DNA of 64,000 nucleotides from the NCBI GenBank assembly GCA_021604865.1, contig BQJU01000011.1, positions 1 to 64,000 on the forward strand, read 5' to 3'. Made by a program: the position numbers and the translations under genes. This document shows positions 26,173-34,971 of the stretch, one piece after another; the first letter of the stretch is position 1; each line of letters begins with the position of its first letter. Under the pieces are notes generated by a model. It was not told where the DNA came from. It did no database searches and saw nothing but the letters and a program-made list of their open reading frames with translations. This DNA comes from Saprospiraceae bacterium (GTDB lineage Bacteria; Bacteroidota; Bacteroidia; Chitinophagales; Saprospiraceae).

Positions 26173-26916
26173 TCAGGCGTAGCGCCGGTTGACCAATTTG
26201 ATAAATGCCTGCGCTGTTTCTACCTTTTCTTCATCCATCCAGTCATATTGGTTGGCCAGGTTGACCAAAAGGCTTTTGGCTTCGGCCATGCTTGGAAACT
26301 GATTTAACAACTTCAAAGCATTGTCCATCGCATTTTTATTCTTATCAAAAAGATCATTGGTATATAAAAGCCGGTCATTGATGGCCATAGCTTTGTTGAG
26401 ATCAGACACGGGTTGGAGGCTCAGTTTATCTGATAGCTCCTTGGCTGCCCCCATTTTAAACAGGCTTTCAACCCTGGCATTGGAGGCCGTATTTTTTGTT
26501 TCAGGTTGAGGGGCTACAGGTTCCGGGCTCGGTTTTGGTTCCGGCCGTGGTTCTGGCTTGGGCTTAGGCGGAGGAGGCGCTGGTGTGGCTGGTCTGGCGC
26601 TAGTGCTTTCCATATCCCTAATAGAATCCGGGATTTCAATAATCCGTGGAGGAGAGTATTGCTTTTTAGGGGGTTCGGGTTCTGGATTCACAATTTCCAA
26701 CTCTGGTGCATTATTGGATTTAACTGAAGGCTTGCTTTTTGACCGGGTGGTAGTCTCTGGCGTTGCATCCACATCCAGGAAAGATTGATATAGTTGACGG
26801 ATGTAGCTCAACATTAAATCTCGCTCAATGCTGGCAATGGCGCCCTCATCCAGGCCGATACTCTTATATAACGTATTGATTTTTTCCAGCAGAATTTTGG
26901 TTTGTTGCAGGTCCAT
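26173..26916 (-). CDS. Hypothetical protein with a proline-rich linker
   Basis: A 247-aa protein without signal peptide. Residues 1-48 are helical (MDLQQTKILLEKINTLYKSI ... YIRQLYQSFLD). Residues about 50-150 are low-complexity, rich in Pro, Glu and Lys (repeated KPxPEP). Residues about 155-247 are helical (ELSDKLSLQPVSDLNKAMAI, LKLLNQFPSMAEA, ETAQAFIKLVNRRY). No known domain recognised; likely a scaffold or linker protein of the cytoplasm. Similar Lys/Glu/Pro-rich proteins occur in Saprospiraceae as far as I recall. Function unknown. Confidence 0.7.
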   Translation of the reverse strand: MDLQQTKILLEKINTLYKSIGLDEGAIASIERDLMLSYIRQLYQSFLDVDATPETTTRSKSKPSVKSNNAPELEIVNPEPEPPKKQYSPPRIIEIPDSIRDMESTSARPATPAPPPPKPKPEPRPEPKPSPEPVAPQPETKNTASNARVESLFKMGAAKELSDKLSLQPVSDLNKAMAINDRLLYTNDLFDKNKNAMDNALKLLNQFPSMAEAKSLLVNLANQYDWMDEEKVETAQAFIKLVNRRYA

Positions 26917-27074
26917 ATCTTGGCAAAACTTTTAACTCAGAGCTTGTTTGGAAGTCGCTTTGGGCTGCAAAGGTTGGTCTCCCGACATGCTCTCAGGTGA
27001 ACGATTCAAATAATCTTTTCTTTAAAATGTAGGTTTTCCTTCCTTTTCTCTAATCTCCTTCTACTCTTAGACTG

Positions 27075-27082
27075 CAAATATA
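27075..27082 (-). promoter_or_regulatory. Candidate -7 element for the 26173-26916 gene
   Basis: Minus strand reads TATATTTG, a TAnnTTTG match, about 160 nt upstream of the start at 26916. No clear -33 element. Confidence 0.35.
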
Positions 27083-27141
27083 GAAAAACAGCCTCATTTT
27101 TGCCGGTGTATTTTTAACTTAGTGCCCACAAAGTATGACTT

Positions 27142-27732
27142 ATGTTTTTGGAACCACATTTTAAGGGCCAGCGAAGTGGCTGGATAGAGGTAATTTGCGG
27201 CTCGATGTTCTCGGGTAAAACCGAAGAATTGATCCGACGGCTTAAACGTGCCAAGATCGCCAATCAAAAAGTAGAAATTTTTAAACCCAAGGTGGATACC
27301 CGCTACGGAGAAGGCAAGGTCATGTCGCATGACTCGAATTATATCCTTTCTTCTGCTATTGAGCATTCCTCCATGTTACTGGATATGACAGAAGGCGTAA
27401 ATGTTGTCGGTATTGATGAAGCTCAGTTTTTTGATATGGATTTGCCGGAGAATTGTCAGAAACTGGCCCTACGTGGTGTCAGGGTGATCATAGCCGGGCT
27501 CGATATGGATTTCCGTGGGCGCCCTTTTGGTCCGATTCCCAACTTGTTGGCCATCGGTGAATATATAACCAAGGTACATGCCATCTGCCAGCATTGTGGC
27601 AATCTGGCTACCCACTCTTACCGCTTTTCCGCAGAAAGCGAAACGGTGGTATTGGGCGAAAAAGATCAGTATGAGCCCCGCTGCAGGACTTGTTACCACA
27701 TGGGGAATATTTTGAATTTGCAGACGAAGTAG
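27142..27732 (+). CDS. tdk: Thymidine kinase (type II, zinc-containing)
   Basis: A 196-aa salvage enzyme that phosphorylates thymidine with ATP. Walker A is [10 protein letters not shown] (about residues 20-29), the Walker B-like segment is [10 protein letters not shown], and the lasso region contains [10 protein letters not shown]. The zinc site is formed by CQHCG and CRTCY near the C-terminus. Length is normal. Cytoplasmic, single gene; a hairpin follows at 27748-27778. Confidence 0.96.
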   Translation: MFLEPHFKGQRSGWIEVICGSMFSGKTEELIRRLKRAKIANQKVEIFKPKVDTRYGEGKVMSHDSNYILSSAIEHSSMLLDMTEGVNVVGIDEAQFFDMDLPENCQKLALRGVRVIIAGLDMDFRGRPFGPIPNLLAIGEYITKVHAICQHCGNLATHSYRFSAESETVVLGEKDQYEPRCRTCYHMGNILNLQTK

Positions 27733-27747
27733 AGGTGGTGAACATTA

Positions 27748-27778
27748 AGAGCAACCTTTGAAATGCAAAGGTTGCTCT
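27748..27778. terminator. Hairpin between convergent tdk and VWA genes
   Basis: Perfect 13-bp stem (27748-27760 with 27766-27778, loop of 5). No good T-run on either strand, so termination may be weak or hairpin-driven. Confidence 0.55.
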
Positions 27779-27788
27779 CTAAATACTA

Positions 27789-28931
27789 CTACTCCTTCAC
27801 AAACCGCACCTTTTCCAATCTATCACCCAGTTGTACTTCAATAATATATACCCCAGCTGGCCAGTTTTTTACGTCCAAACGCACGCTTGAGGCTTTCGTT
27901 TGACCCAACTCCTTTACCACTCGGCCATTTGCATCCAAAACTCGTATCCTACTAGATGTTTCCGGCATATTTAGAAAGGTCTCATTCCGGGCTGGATTGG
28001 GAAAACAGGCTATTTTTGAGGCGCTCGTCAATTGTTGCTCTTTCTGCAAACAGGATATTCCGATTAGGGTGTTCAATTCTCCAGCAATTATTTTGGAAGA
28101 TGCCATTACTTGGTCTTTCTTCATTTCTAAAAGAATGCCCCCGGTACTCCAGGCAATGCTTTTTGCTAAATACATCAATTCTTCATCTGCATCCAGGCCT
28201 GTGATTGGAGAAATCCGAACATTTTTTGTTTTGGCCAGCTCAATAATGGCTTTCAATTGTTCAGCTGCTTCAACAGAAAAAGAAGGCACCGCATCGATGA
28301 CCAACACAAGCATTTGAGTCGCTTTCTGTGTCCAACTCAGGCTGTCCAAAGCCATTGCCAATGCCTGAGGCCAGGCTTCAGCAGCCTCCCCTCCCCCACC
28401 CGCACGGATCTCGTTCAGGGCTTGATTTGTTTTGTATAGGTTATTTTGAAAATCTTCCATAGGCATTTTTCTACCTAAAGGCTCGTCCCGAAAAAACAGG
28501 CTGGCTGTTTGCCAACGTAAATCCCGCTGATGATTTTGTAAATCATAGATCAGGTCTGGCCACAAGTGCCGGATTGCCTCTAGTTCAGCGGCCATAGACC
28601 CCGTCACATCTATCAATAAAGCGATTTGGGCAAGATTGGTTGTACGGCATGGAGTTTGGAATAAATCTCCTTTTATCTCCTCTCTTGGCATTAATTGCCA
28701 CAAATTTTCCCACAATGAATTGTTTTCGTAATCATTTACACGATAATTCTCCCACAAACTGGCATAGCTTGTCGCTAAAAAGTTTATCCCTTCTGTCTCC
28801 TCTACCTGAGTACCCTCCGGCTCAAGTTGTCGATATACTGGAAGACCATTGATGTAGGCCATTTTTTCCTGAGCAGAAAGGGTGCCTGACAACAGGCAAA
28901 GTCCTATAATAATGATGATGGTATTTTTCAT
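27789..28931 (-). CDS. Secreted VWA-domain protein with T9SS type A sorting domain
   Basis: A 380-aa protein from the ATG at 28931, which gives a good signal peptide (MKNTIIIIIGLCLLSGTLSAQ); the frame is open to 28964. A von Willebrand A domain at about residues 95-270 has the metal-ion site DVTGSMA. The last 75 residues (CFPNPARNETFLNMP, then WPAGVYIIEV, ending RFVKE) are a Por secretion tail, which sends the protein through T9SS. It follows the larger VWA gene by 35 bp on the same strand, so the two are probably cotranscribed. Role unknown; VWA domains mediate protein-protein contact. Confidence 0.85.
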   Translation of the reverse strand: MKNTIIIIIGLCLLSGTLSAQEKMAYINGLPVYRQLEPEGTQVEETEGINFLATSYASLWENYRVNDYENNSLWENLWQLMPREEIKGDLFQTPCRTTNLAQIALLIDVTGSMAAELEAIRHLWPDLIYDLQNHQRDLRWQTASLFFRDEPLGRKMPMEDFQNNLYKTNQALNEIRAGGGGEAAEAWPQALAMALDSLSWTQKATQMLVLVIDAVPSFSVEAAEQLKAIIELAKTKNVRISPITGLDADEELMYLAKSIAWSTGGILLEMKKDQVMASSKIIAGELNTLIGISCLQKEQQLTSASKIACFPNPARNETFLNMPETSSRIRVLDANGRVVKELGQTKASSVRLDVKNWPAGVYIIEVQLGDRLEKVRFVKE

Positions 28932-28966
28932 GGTTATTTTTTTGATGTTTTGGAAAGGTGGCACAT

Positions 28967-30844
28967 TTACTTTTCAGCTACCAGACCAATATCCTTAGCA
29001 ATGCGCACCAATTCCAGAAATTCCTGACGGTAACCGTATGGGTCATCACCCAGGGCTCCTTTAGCCAATGCCAGTGTTTCATCAAAAGTCAGGTTTCCTT
29101 TATTTGCTGAATTCCTTAGAAGTAAAGAAAAGCCTGCAACAGAGGCGGCAAATCGAAAATTTTCAGAACAGGATTCCAGTTTTTTCACACTTGATGGTAA
29201 TTGATGGGACAACAAATGACTCTGCCTGCCGCGTGGCAGTTTATACCTCAGTTGAAATTCGGCAATTGTTTGAGTTCCAGGCCTGAGTTCCAGCTCATAC
29301 AAAGCGGTAACGGTGTGTCCTGCCCCTAGTTCACCGGCATCTTTGCTGTCATCGTCAAAATCTTTCTTATTAAGCAACCGATTTTCGTAACCGATCAGGC
29401 GGTAGGAAACAACGCGTTTGGGGTCAAAATGAAGTTGGAGTTTGACATCTTTGGCGATCGTATAAAGGGTTCCTGTCAATTCGGTATCAAACATTTTTCG
29501 TGCTTCACCAATGTTGTCGATAAAGGCATAATTACCATTGCCCTTGTCGGCCAGCAATTCCAGCCGATTGTCTTTATAATTACCCATGCCAAATCCCAGA
29601 ACGGTGAGTGAAACCCCTTTTTCTCGCTCTTTTTCGACTAATTTTTCCAATTGATTCAGCCCGGAAATGCCTACATTGAAGTCTCCGTCAGTAGCGAGAA
29701 TAACTCGGTTGTTGCCGCCTTCCAGCAAATTTTCTCTGGCAATCTGATAGGCCAACTTGATGCCTTGGCCTCCTGCCGTAGAGCCTCCTGAGGTCAATTT
29801 TTCAAGAGCCGCTTTGATCTGAGCCTTGTCCTGACCACTGGTGGAGGGTAAGACCAATCCCGCAGACCCTGCATATACTACGATGGCCACCCGATCCATT
29901 GGCCTTAGGTTTTCAATGAGTATGCCAATTGACTTTTTGACCAGAGGCAGTTTATTGCTGGCATTCATCGAGCCCGATACATCAATTAAAAAAACCAGAT
30001 TATTGGCAGGAGCCTGGTGAAGGTTTAGGTTTTCCCCTTGAATACCGATGTGCAACAATTGATGCGACTCATTCCAGGGACAATCGCCTAATTCGGTAGT
30101 AATTGAAAATGGCTGTCCATCAGTAGGTTGTGCGTATTCATACCCAAAATAATTGATCAATTCCTCTGTTCTGACCAGATCAACCGGTGGCAATTGTTGC
30201 CGTTTCAAATAACTGCGCACCTGACTGTATGCTGCCCGATCCACGTCGATAGAAAAAGTAGAAACGGCTTCCTCTTCGGATTTTATAACAGGATTTTCGA
30301 TAATGGGCGCATATTCATCATTGGAACTGTGATTTGACCTCGATCCTCTGACCACTATGTCATCCCCTTTCCCACTACTTAACCCCGCAGTAGCTGCCGC
30401 TAAGGAATTGATTTTCCGGGTCGGTAAATTTCGGATATCATTTCTTGAAATCACACTTCCCGAGGTCATATTGTCCTGTTCAATGAGGGGGACTTTATAC
30501 GCAACGACCGTAATTTCATTCAAAAGAACACTCCCTGCATCCATCTCTATGTCCAGATGGTTTGCCCTTCCTTCAAGGACCTCTACACCTTCTATTTTAC
30601 GGGATTGATAGCCCACATAGCTGACCTCGACATCATAAGTTCCAGGATCAAGGTTTATAAAGGAATAAAAACCGTCAAAATCCGTATCCGTACCGGTGAC
30701 AAGGTTGCCATCTTTGTAAATACCGACATTGCCAAAAATAAGTGGCTCTCCTTCTTTATCGGTTACTTTTCCGCTTAGACTGGTTTGTGCCAGCAAACTC
30801 CCCACTCCAAAGAGCAGGCACAACAAGATTGATATGCTTTTCAT
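28967..30844 (-). CDS. YfbK-like VWA protein with carboxypeptidase-regulatory and TonB-plug-like N-terminus
   Basis: A 625-aa exported protein. Signal peptide at 1-19. Residues about 22-105 are a CarboxypepD-regulatory-like beta-sandwich (SGKVTDKEGEPLIFGNVGIY, YVGYQSRKIEG). Residues about 128-168 resemble the start of a TonB-receptor plug (VISRNDIRNLPTRKI, then DDIVVRGSRSN). From about 195 it matches the YfbK family: an N-terminal segment (FSIDVDRAAYSQVRSYLK), a VWA domain with DVSGSMN near residue 288, and a C-terminal DUF3520-like region to the end. No outer-membrane barrel follows, so it is not a transporter. Partner of the VWA gene just downstream. Confidence 0.85.
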   Translation of the reverse strand: MKSISILLCLLFGVGSLLAQTSLSGKVTDKEGEPLIFGNVGIYKDGNLVTGTDTDFDGFYSFINLDPGTYDVEVSYVGYQSRKIEGVEVLEGRANHLDIEMDAGSVLLNEITVVAYKVPLIEQDNMTSGSVISRNDIRNLPTRKINSLAAATAGLSSGKGDDIVVRGSRSNHSSNDEYAPIIENPVIKSEEEAVSTFSIDVDRAAYSQVRSYLKRQQLPPVDLVRTEELINYFGYEYAQPTDGQPFSITTELGDCPWNESHQLLHIGIQGENLNLHQAPANNLVFLIDVSGSMNASNKLPLVKKSIGILIENLRPMDRVAIVVYAGSAGLVLPSTSGQDKAQIKAALEKLTSGGSTAGGQGIKLAYQIARENLLEGGNNRVILATDGDFNVGISGLNQLEKLVEKEREKGVSLTVLGFGMGNYKDNRLELLADKGNGNYAFIDNIGEARKMFDTELTGTLYTIAKDVKLQLHFDPKRVVSYRLIGYENRLLNKKDFDDDSKDAGELGAGHTVTALYELELRPGTQTIAEFQLRYKLPRGRQSHLLSHQLPSSVKKLESCSENFRFAASVAGFSLLLRNSANKGNLTFDETLALAKGALGDDPYGYRQEFLELVRIAKDIGLVAEK

Positions 30845-31260
30845 AAAAAAAAATTAAATGATGAAATAAGCATCCGACCAGATAGGGATGTTTCCTATCA
30901 GGTGGATAATCGTTGTTGAAGCAGAAGATTTGAAGAGAGAAGAAAAGAAACAGGCCCACAGGTAGACAATGAGTACAGCTTAAGAGCGGATAGAACAAGA
31001 AATAGTGGGCCTGTAAGGTTGAATTTTAAGCAAAACTCAACCGAGAGAGCGCATGTGCATCAAGCACTAAAGTTTTCATAGCTTAATTTAAAAGACTTAG
31101 TTTTATATCCAATTGTCAAGACAAATCTAGGCCAATTTGTTCTGTTAGTCATACCACGTTTCACTTATTGTCAGGTTTCTAAATTTATAAAATTTGTAAT
31201 TCACAGCAATCTCTGTACTTTTGCACATCTTTTTGAAAAAACTGCATATCAAACGAGAAA
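30845..31260. other. Divergent intergenic region between the VWA gene and purH
   Basis: This 416-bp gap holds an inverted repeat (10-bp perfect arms at 30950-30959 and 31005-31014, 45 nt between) on the VWA side and the purH promoter at 31193-31223. A smaller hairpin (GATAGG/CCTATC, about 30881-30899) is closer to the VWA start. A small frame at 30756-30998 overlaps the VWA gene and looks spurious. Confidence 0.55.
31193..31223 (+). promoter_or_regulatory. Promoter of purH
   Basis: TTTG at 31193-31196 and TACTTTTG at 31216-31223 with 19 nt between: an exact match to the TTTG / TAnnTTTG consensus. Confidence 0.8.
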
Positions 31261-32784
31261 ATGGCTACAAGAAAAATCCAGTCGGCACTAATCTCTGTTT
31301 ATTATAAAGATGGGCTTGAACCCATCATCGCGGAACTAAAGCGCCTTGGAATTAAAATATATTCCACAGGAGGAACACAGGCCTTTATTGAAAAGCAGGG
31401 TGCTGAAGTAACCGCTGTTGAAGACCTGACCACTTATCCTTCCATTCTGGATGGGCGTGTCAAAACCTTACACCCAAATGTATTCGGGGGTATTCTGGCC
31501 CGCCGGGTCGCTGACCACCAGGATCAGCTGAGCCAATATGATATTCCAGAGCTCGACCTGGTTATCGTCGACCTCTACCCTTTCGAGGAAACACTGGCAA
31601 CCACTGATGAAGAAGCGGAAATTATTGAAAAAATTGATATTGGTGGCATTTCATTAATTCGGGCAGCAGCTAAAAATTACCGGGATGTGGTGGTCGTACC
31701 CTCCAAAGACGAATACAGCATGCTGTTGAGTTTACTCCAGGACAAAGATGGACAAACGGAACTTAGTGATCGTAAGGAACTGGCCCGTAGAGCTTTCAAG
31801 GTTTCTTCTCACTACGATACGGCCATTTTTAATTATTTTGATGAAGGCAATGATCCGGTGTTTAAACACAGCATCCACCAGATGGAAACGCTACGATATG
31901 GAGAAAATCCACATCAGCAGGGTGTATTTCATGGCAACCTGGAAGGCATGTTTGACACGCTGAGTGGCAAGGCATTGTCGTATAATAATCTGGTAGACAT
32001 TGATGCAGCAGTGGGTTTGATGTCCGAATTTAAGGATGCTGAGCCAACATTTGCCGTATTAAAACATACCAACGCCTGTGGTATAGCCAGTCGGCCTACC
32101 ATCTTGGAAGCCTGGGAAGCTGCTCTTGCCGGCGATAATGTTTCTGCATTTGGGGGAATATTGATCAGCAACCGCACGATTGATTTGGCTACTGCTGAAG
32201 CCATTGATACAATCTTTTATGAAGTCCTGATTGCACCTGCTTTTGATGCAGACGCGCAAGCACTGCTCACCAAGAAGAAAAAACGCATCTTACTTAAAAT
32301 CAAGGACTTCTTTATTCAAAAACGCAGTTTCAAGAGCCTGTTGAATGGTGTCATTGAACAGGATACCGACCGCAATACTGAGCGTGCTGAAGCCTTGAAG
32401 GTGGCCACTAAAAGAGCCCCTGAAGCAGAGGAGATCAATGATTTGTTGTTTGCCAATAAGTGTGCAAAACACTTAAAGTCAAATACCATTGTATTGGCAA
32501 AAGACAACCAGCTGATAGGCATGGGTTGTGGACAGACTTCCAGGGTGGATGCCTTGAAGCAGGCCATTTTGAAAGCAAAACATTTTGGTTTTGACACAAA
32601 AGGAGCGGTGATGGCCTCCGACGCCTTTTTTCCCTTTCCGGATTGTGTAGAAATTGCCGGAAAGGAAGGAATCAGAGCTATTGTTCAACCAGGAGGATCC
32701 ATTAAGGATCAAGATAGTATAGATGCCTGTGATCAACTGGAAATAGCCATGGTGATGACGGGAGTCCGGCATTTCAAACATTAA
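31261..32784 (+). CDS. purH: Bifunctional AICAR formyltransferase/IMP cyclohydrolase
   Basis: A 507-aa enzyme of the last two steps of de novo IMP synthesis. The IMP cyclohydrolase part (about 1-140) has KIYSTGGTQAF, DGRVKTLHPNVFGGILARR and DLVIVDLYPF. The formyltransferase part (about 145-507) has YGENPHQQG and the catalytic LKHTNACG near residue 267, with FFPFPDCVE and VQPGGSIKDQD near the C-terminus. Cytoplasmic. It has its own strong promoter; coaX follows after 97 bp and may be read from it. A PurR-type site was not recognised. Confidence 0.97.
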   Translation: MATRKIQSALISVYYKDGLEPIIAELKRLGIKIYSTGGTQAFIEKQGAEVTAVEDLTTYPSILDGRVKTLHPNVFGGILARRVADHQDQLSQYDIPELDLVIVDLYPFEETLATTDEEAEIIEKIDIGGISLIRAAAKNYRDVVVVPSKDEYSMLLSLLQDKDGQTELSDRKELARRAFKVSSHYDTAIFNYFDEGNDPVFKHSIHQMETLRYGENPHQQGVFHGNLEGMFDTLSGKALSYNNLVDIDAAVGLMSEFKDAEPTFAVLKHTNACGIASRPTILEAWEAALAGDNVSAFGGILISNRTIDLATAEAIDTIFYEVLIAPAFDADAQALLTKKKKRILLKIKDFFIQKRSFKSLLNGVIEQDTDRNTERAEALKVATKRAPEAEEINDLLFANKCAKHLKSNTIVLAKDNQLIGMGCGQTSRVDALKQAILKAKHFGFDTKGAVMASDAFFPFPDCVEIAGKEGIRAIVQPGGSIKDQDSIDACDQLEIAMVMTGVRHFKH

Positions 32785-32881
32785 CGCTTTCTTAAGTTAC
32801 ATTACCTACTTTTCGTAGTCTAAAGTACTGAAGAACAGCAGATATTAAACACTATTAAAGTAAGAAACAACGCTAAATACT

Positions 32882-33616
32882 TTGAACCTGACCGTAGATA
32901 TTGGCAATACAAGAACAAAGATCGGCGTTTTTAATGGCAGCCAATTGGTTGAAAAAATCGTTTGGCAAAAGTGGGAACCTGAGGATTTATTTACCCTCGC
33001 AACCAACCAAACCGCCCAAAATGTCATCTTATCTACTGTTGCCAAAAGTCTATCCGAAAAGGTTGCCCACATATTTCAGAAGCATTTTTACTACCTTGAA
33101 CTAACAGCAGAAACGCCCTTACCTATTGAAAACAAGTACAAAACACCGCAAACATTGGGCAAAGATCGCCTGGCAGCCGTGGTAGGAGCCTTTGCTTTAT
33201 TTCCAAAAACCAATGTATTGGTAGTGGATGCGGGAACTTGTATAACTTATGACCTGCTCACAAAAGAGGGCGTATATCAGGGAGGAAATATTTCTCCTGG
33301 ACTGAAGATGCGTATTGAAGCGATGCACCAGATGACCAACCGTTTACCATTGGTCCCCATGGAACTTCCTGAGGAAGCATTGGGAAAAACAACGCAAACG
33401 GCTTTACAGAATGGTGCATTGTTGGGGGCGATCTTGGAATTTGAAGGCTTTTTGGCCATGTTTGAAGCAGAATTCGGGCAAGTTAAAGTAATTTTGACCG
33501 GAGGAGATGCAGATTTTTTTGCAAAAAAAAGGAAAAGAAAGATATTTGTGAATCCAGATTTGGTCCTGATTGGGCTAAACAAAATATTGAACCATAATGT
33601 CGAGTGTTTGGCGTAG
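32882..33616 (+). CDS. coaX: Type III pantothenate kinase
   Basis: A 244-aa kinase for the first step of coenzyme A synthesis. It has the ASKHA fold motifs: DIGNTRTKIG at residues 6-15, KDRLAAVVGA near 95, and VDAGTCITYD near 115, then GGNISPGLKMR. The start is a TTG at 32882; no ATG lies before the DIGNTR motif, and residue 2 onward (NLTVDIGN) matches the family, so TTG is very likely the true start. Its 3' end overlaps the next gene by 20 bp, suggesting coupled translation. Confidence 0.93.
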   Translation: MNLTVDIGNTRTKIGVFNGSQLVEKIVWQKWEPEDLFTLATNQTAQNVILSTVAKSLSEKVAHIFQKHFYYLELTAETPLPIENKYKTPQTLGKDRLAAVVGAFALFPKTNVLVVDAGTCITYDLLTKEGVYQGGNISPGLKMRIEAMHQMTNRLPLVPMELPEEALGKTTQTALQNGALLGAILEFEGFLAMFEAEFGQVKVILTGGDADFFAKKRKRKIFVNPDLVLIGLNKILNHNVECLA

Positions 33617-34970
33617 TATTGCTTTATGTGCCCTAATATGTTTTGGGGCTAGTGGGGTTTTTGGTCAGGAAAGTAATTTCACCATCCGTCCAAAAATAAA
33701 TTCACCACTTTCCCGCTTTGGGTTAGGAGATGGCATTGATCAATTTTTTGCTGCATCATCGGGTATGGGTGGCCTGAGTGCGGCCTATAATGATGGCTTC
33801 CACCTTAACATCCTGAATCCAGCTTCATTTGCATTCCTAGAAGCTACGGCTTTTGACGTAGGGCTTTACGGTAAATATACCTCCCTGGAGAGCAATTCCC
33901 AATCTGATAGTTACTGGAGTGGCAATTTAAAGTACCTGGCATTGGGTTTTCCACTTAAAAATTCAATCAATCAGGCCCTTGACCGCATACAATCTCCCTG
34001 GAAATTTGGTATGGGATTTTCTCTGGTACCTTATACAACAGTAGGTTACGATATAGCTGTTACCACCATTGATCCCGATCCGGCCATCGACACGCTGTCC
34101 AATTTTCTGAAAGGAAATGGAGGGACTTACCGCATCTATTGGACCAATGCCGCACGTTACAAGGGGCTTTCTATTGGTTTGAATCTCGGTTACCAATTTG
34201 GCAAAATAACCAATAGCCGTTTGGTCAATTTTGACGATGTAGAACAGGCTTATTCTACCGAATTTTTGGATGATATCAGTATCCGGGGATTGGTGTGGAA
34301 CCTCGGCCTGCAATACCGTTATAATTTTAAGAAACTAAATGATAAAGGCGAAAAAATTCCATCAGGCGAGCGAATTACGGTAGGTGTGTACGGCAATAGT
34401 GATACCCGTTTTAACACCAATAGCAATAGTTACTACCACCGCGATTATTTTAGTTATCCAGGTGGAGGATTCAATATTGACACCATTCTCTATCAGGAAG
34501 GCGCTGATTTAAAAGGGGTTTTGCCTGCTGAGGTTACCTTCGGAATCGCTTATGAGAAAGTCAATAAGTTTCGATTAGGCGCTGATTTCAGCACCAACTT
34601 GTGGAGTCACTATGAAAATGACATCAAAAAAGAAGCCCTCAAGGATAGTTGGAGATTCGCCTTCGGAGGAGAATACATTCCCAATATAATTTCCTACAAT
34701 CATTATTACGAAAAGATCCGTTACCGGGCAGGATTTTTTTACGGCACAGATCCCAGAAGCCTTAGAGATACTCAACTTTCCAAATATGGCATTACATTTG
34801 GACTGGGTTTACCCATTATCATGCCCCGTCAACAAACTTCTTTTGTAGACCTGAGTTTCGAAATAGGTAAACAGGGCGCAAAAGACGTTTTGCAGGAAAC
34901 TTATGTACAAATGACAGTCGGATTTACCCTTAACGATAATTCTTGGTTTTTCAAACGCAAATTCAATTAA
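33597..34970 (+). CDS. Outer-membrane beta-barrel protein of unknown function
   Basis: A 457-aa protein with a signal peptide (cleaved after GVFGQ, about residue 24). The mature N-terminus SPLSRFGLGDGIDQFFAASS and the GGLSAAYNDGFHLNILNPAS segment recall FadL/PorV-like barrels, and many Gly/aromatic alternating strands follow to a C-terminus ending FFKRKFN. I recall this family encoded directly after coaX in other Bacteroidota, where it is unnamed. It overlaps coaX by 20 bp and is 1 bp from the next gene, so it sits in a coaX-barrel-TPR unit. Confidence 0.75.
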   Translation: MSSVWRSIALCALICFGASGVFGQESNFTIRPKINSPLSRFGLGDGIDQFFAASSGMGGLSAAYNDGFHLNILNPASFAFLEATAFDVGLYGKYTSLESNSQSDSYWSGNLKYLALGFPLKNSINQALDRIQSPWKFGMGFSLVPYTTVGYDIAVTTIDPDPAIDTLSNFLKGNGGTYRIYWTNAARYKGLSIGLNLGYQFGKITNSRLVNFDDVEQAYSTEFLDDISIRGLVWNLGLQYRYNFKKLNDKGEKIPSGERITVGVYGNSDTRFNTNSNSYYHRDYFSYPGGGFNIDTILYQEGADLKGVLPAEVTFGIAYEKVNKFRLGADFSTNLWSHYENDIKKEALKDSWRFAFGGEYIPNIISYNHYYEKIRYRAGFFYGTDPRSLRDTQLSKYGITFGLGLPIIMPRQQTSFVDLSFEIGKQGAKDVLQETYVQMTVGFTLNDNSWFFKRKFN

Positions 34971-34971
34971 C

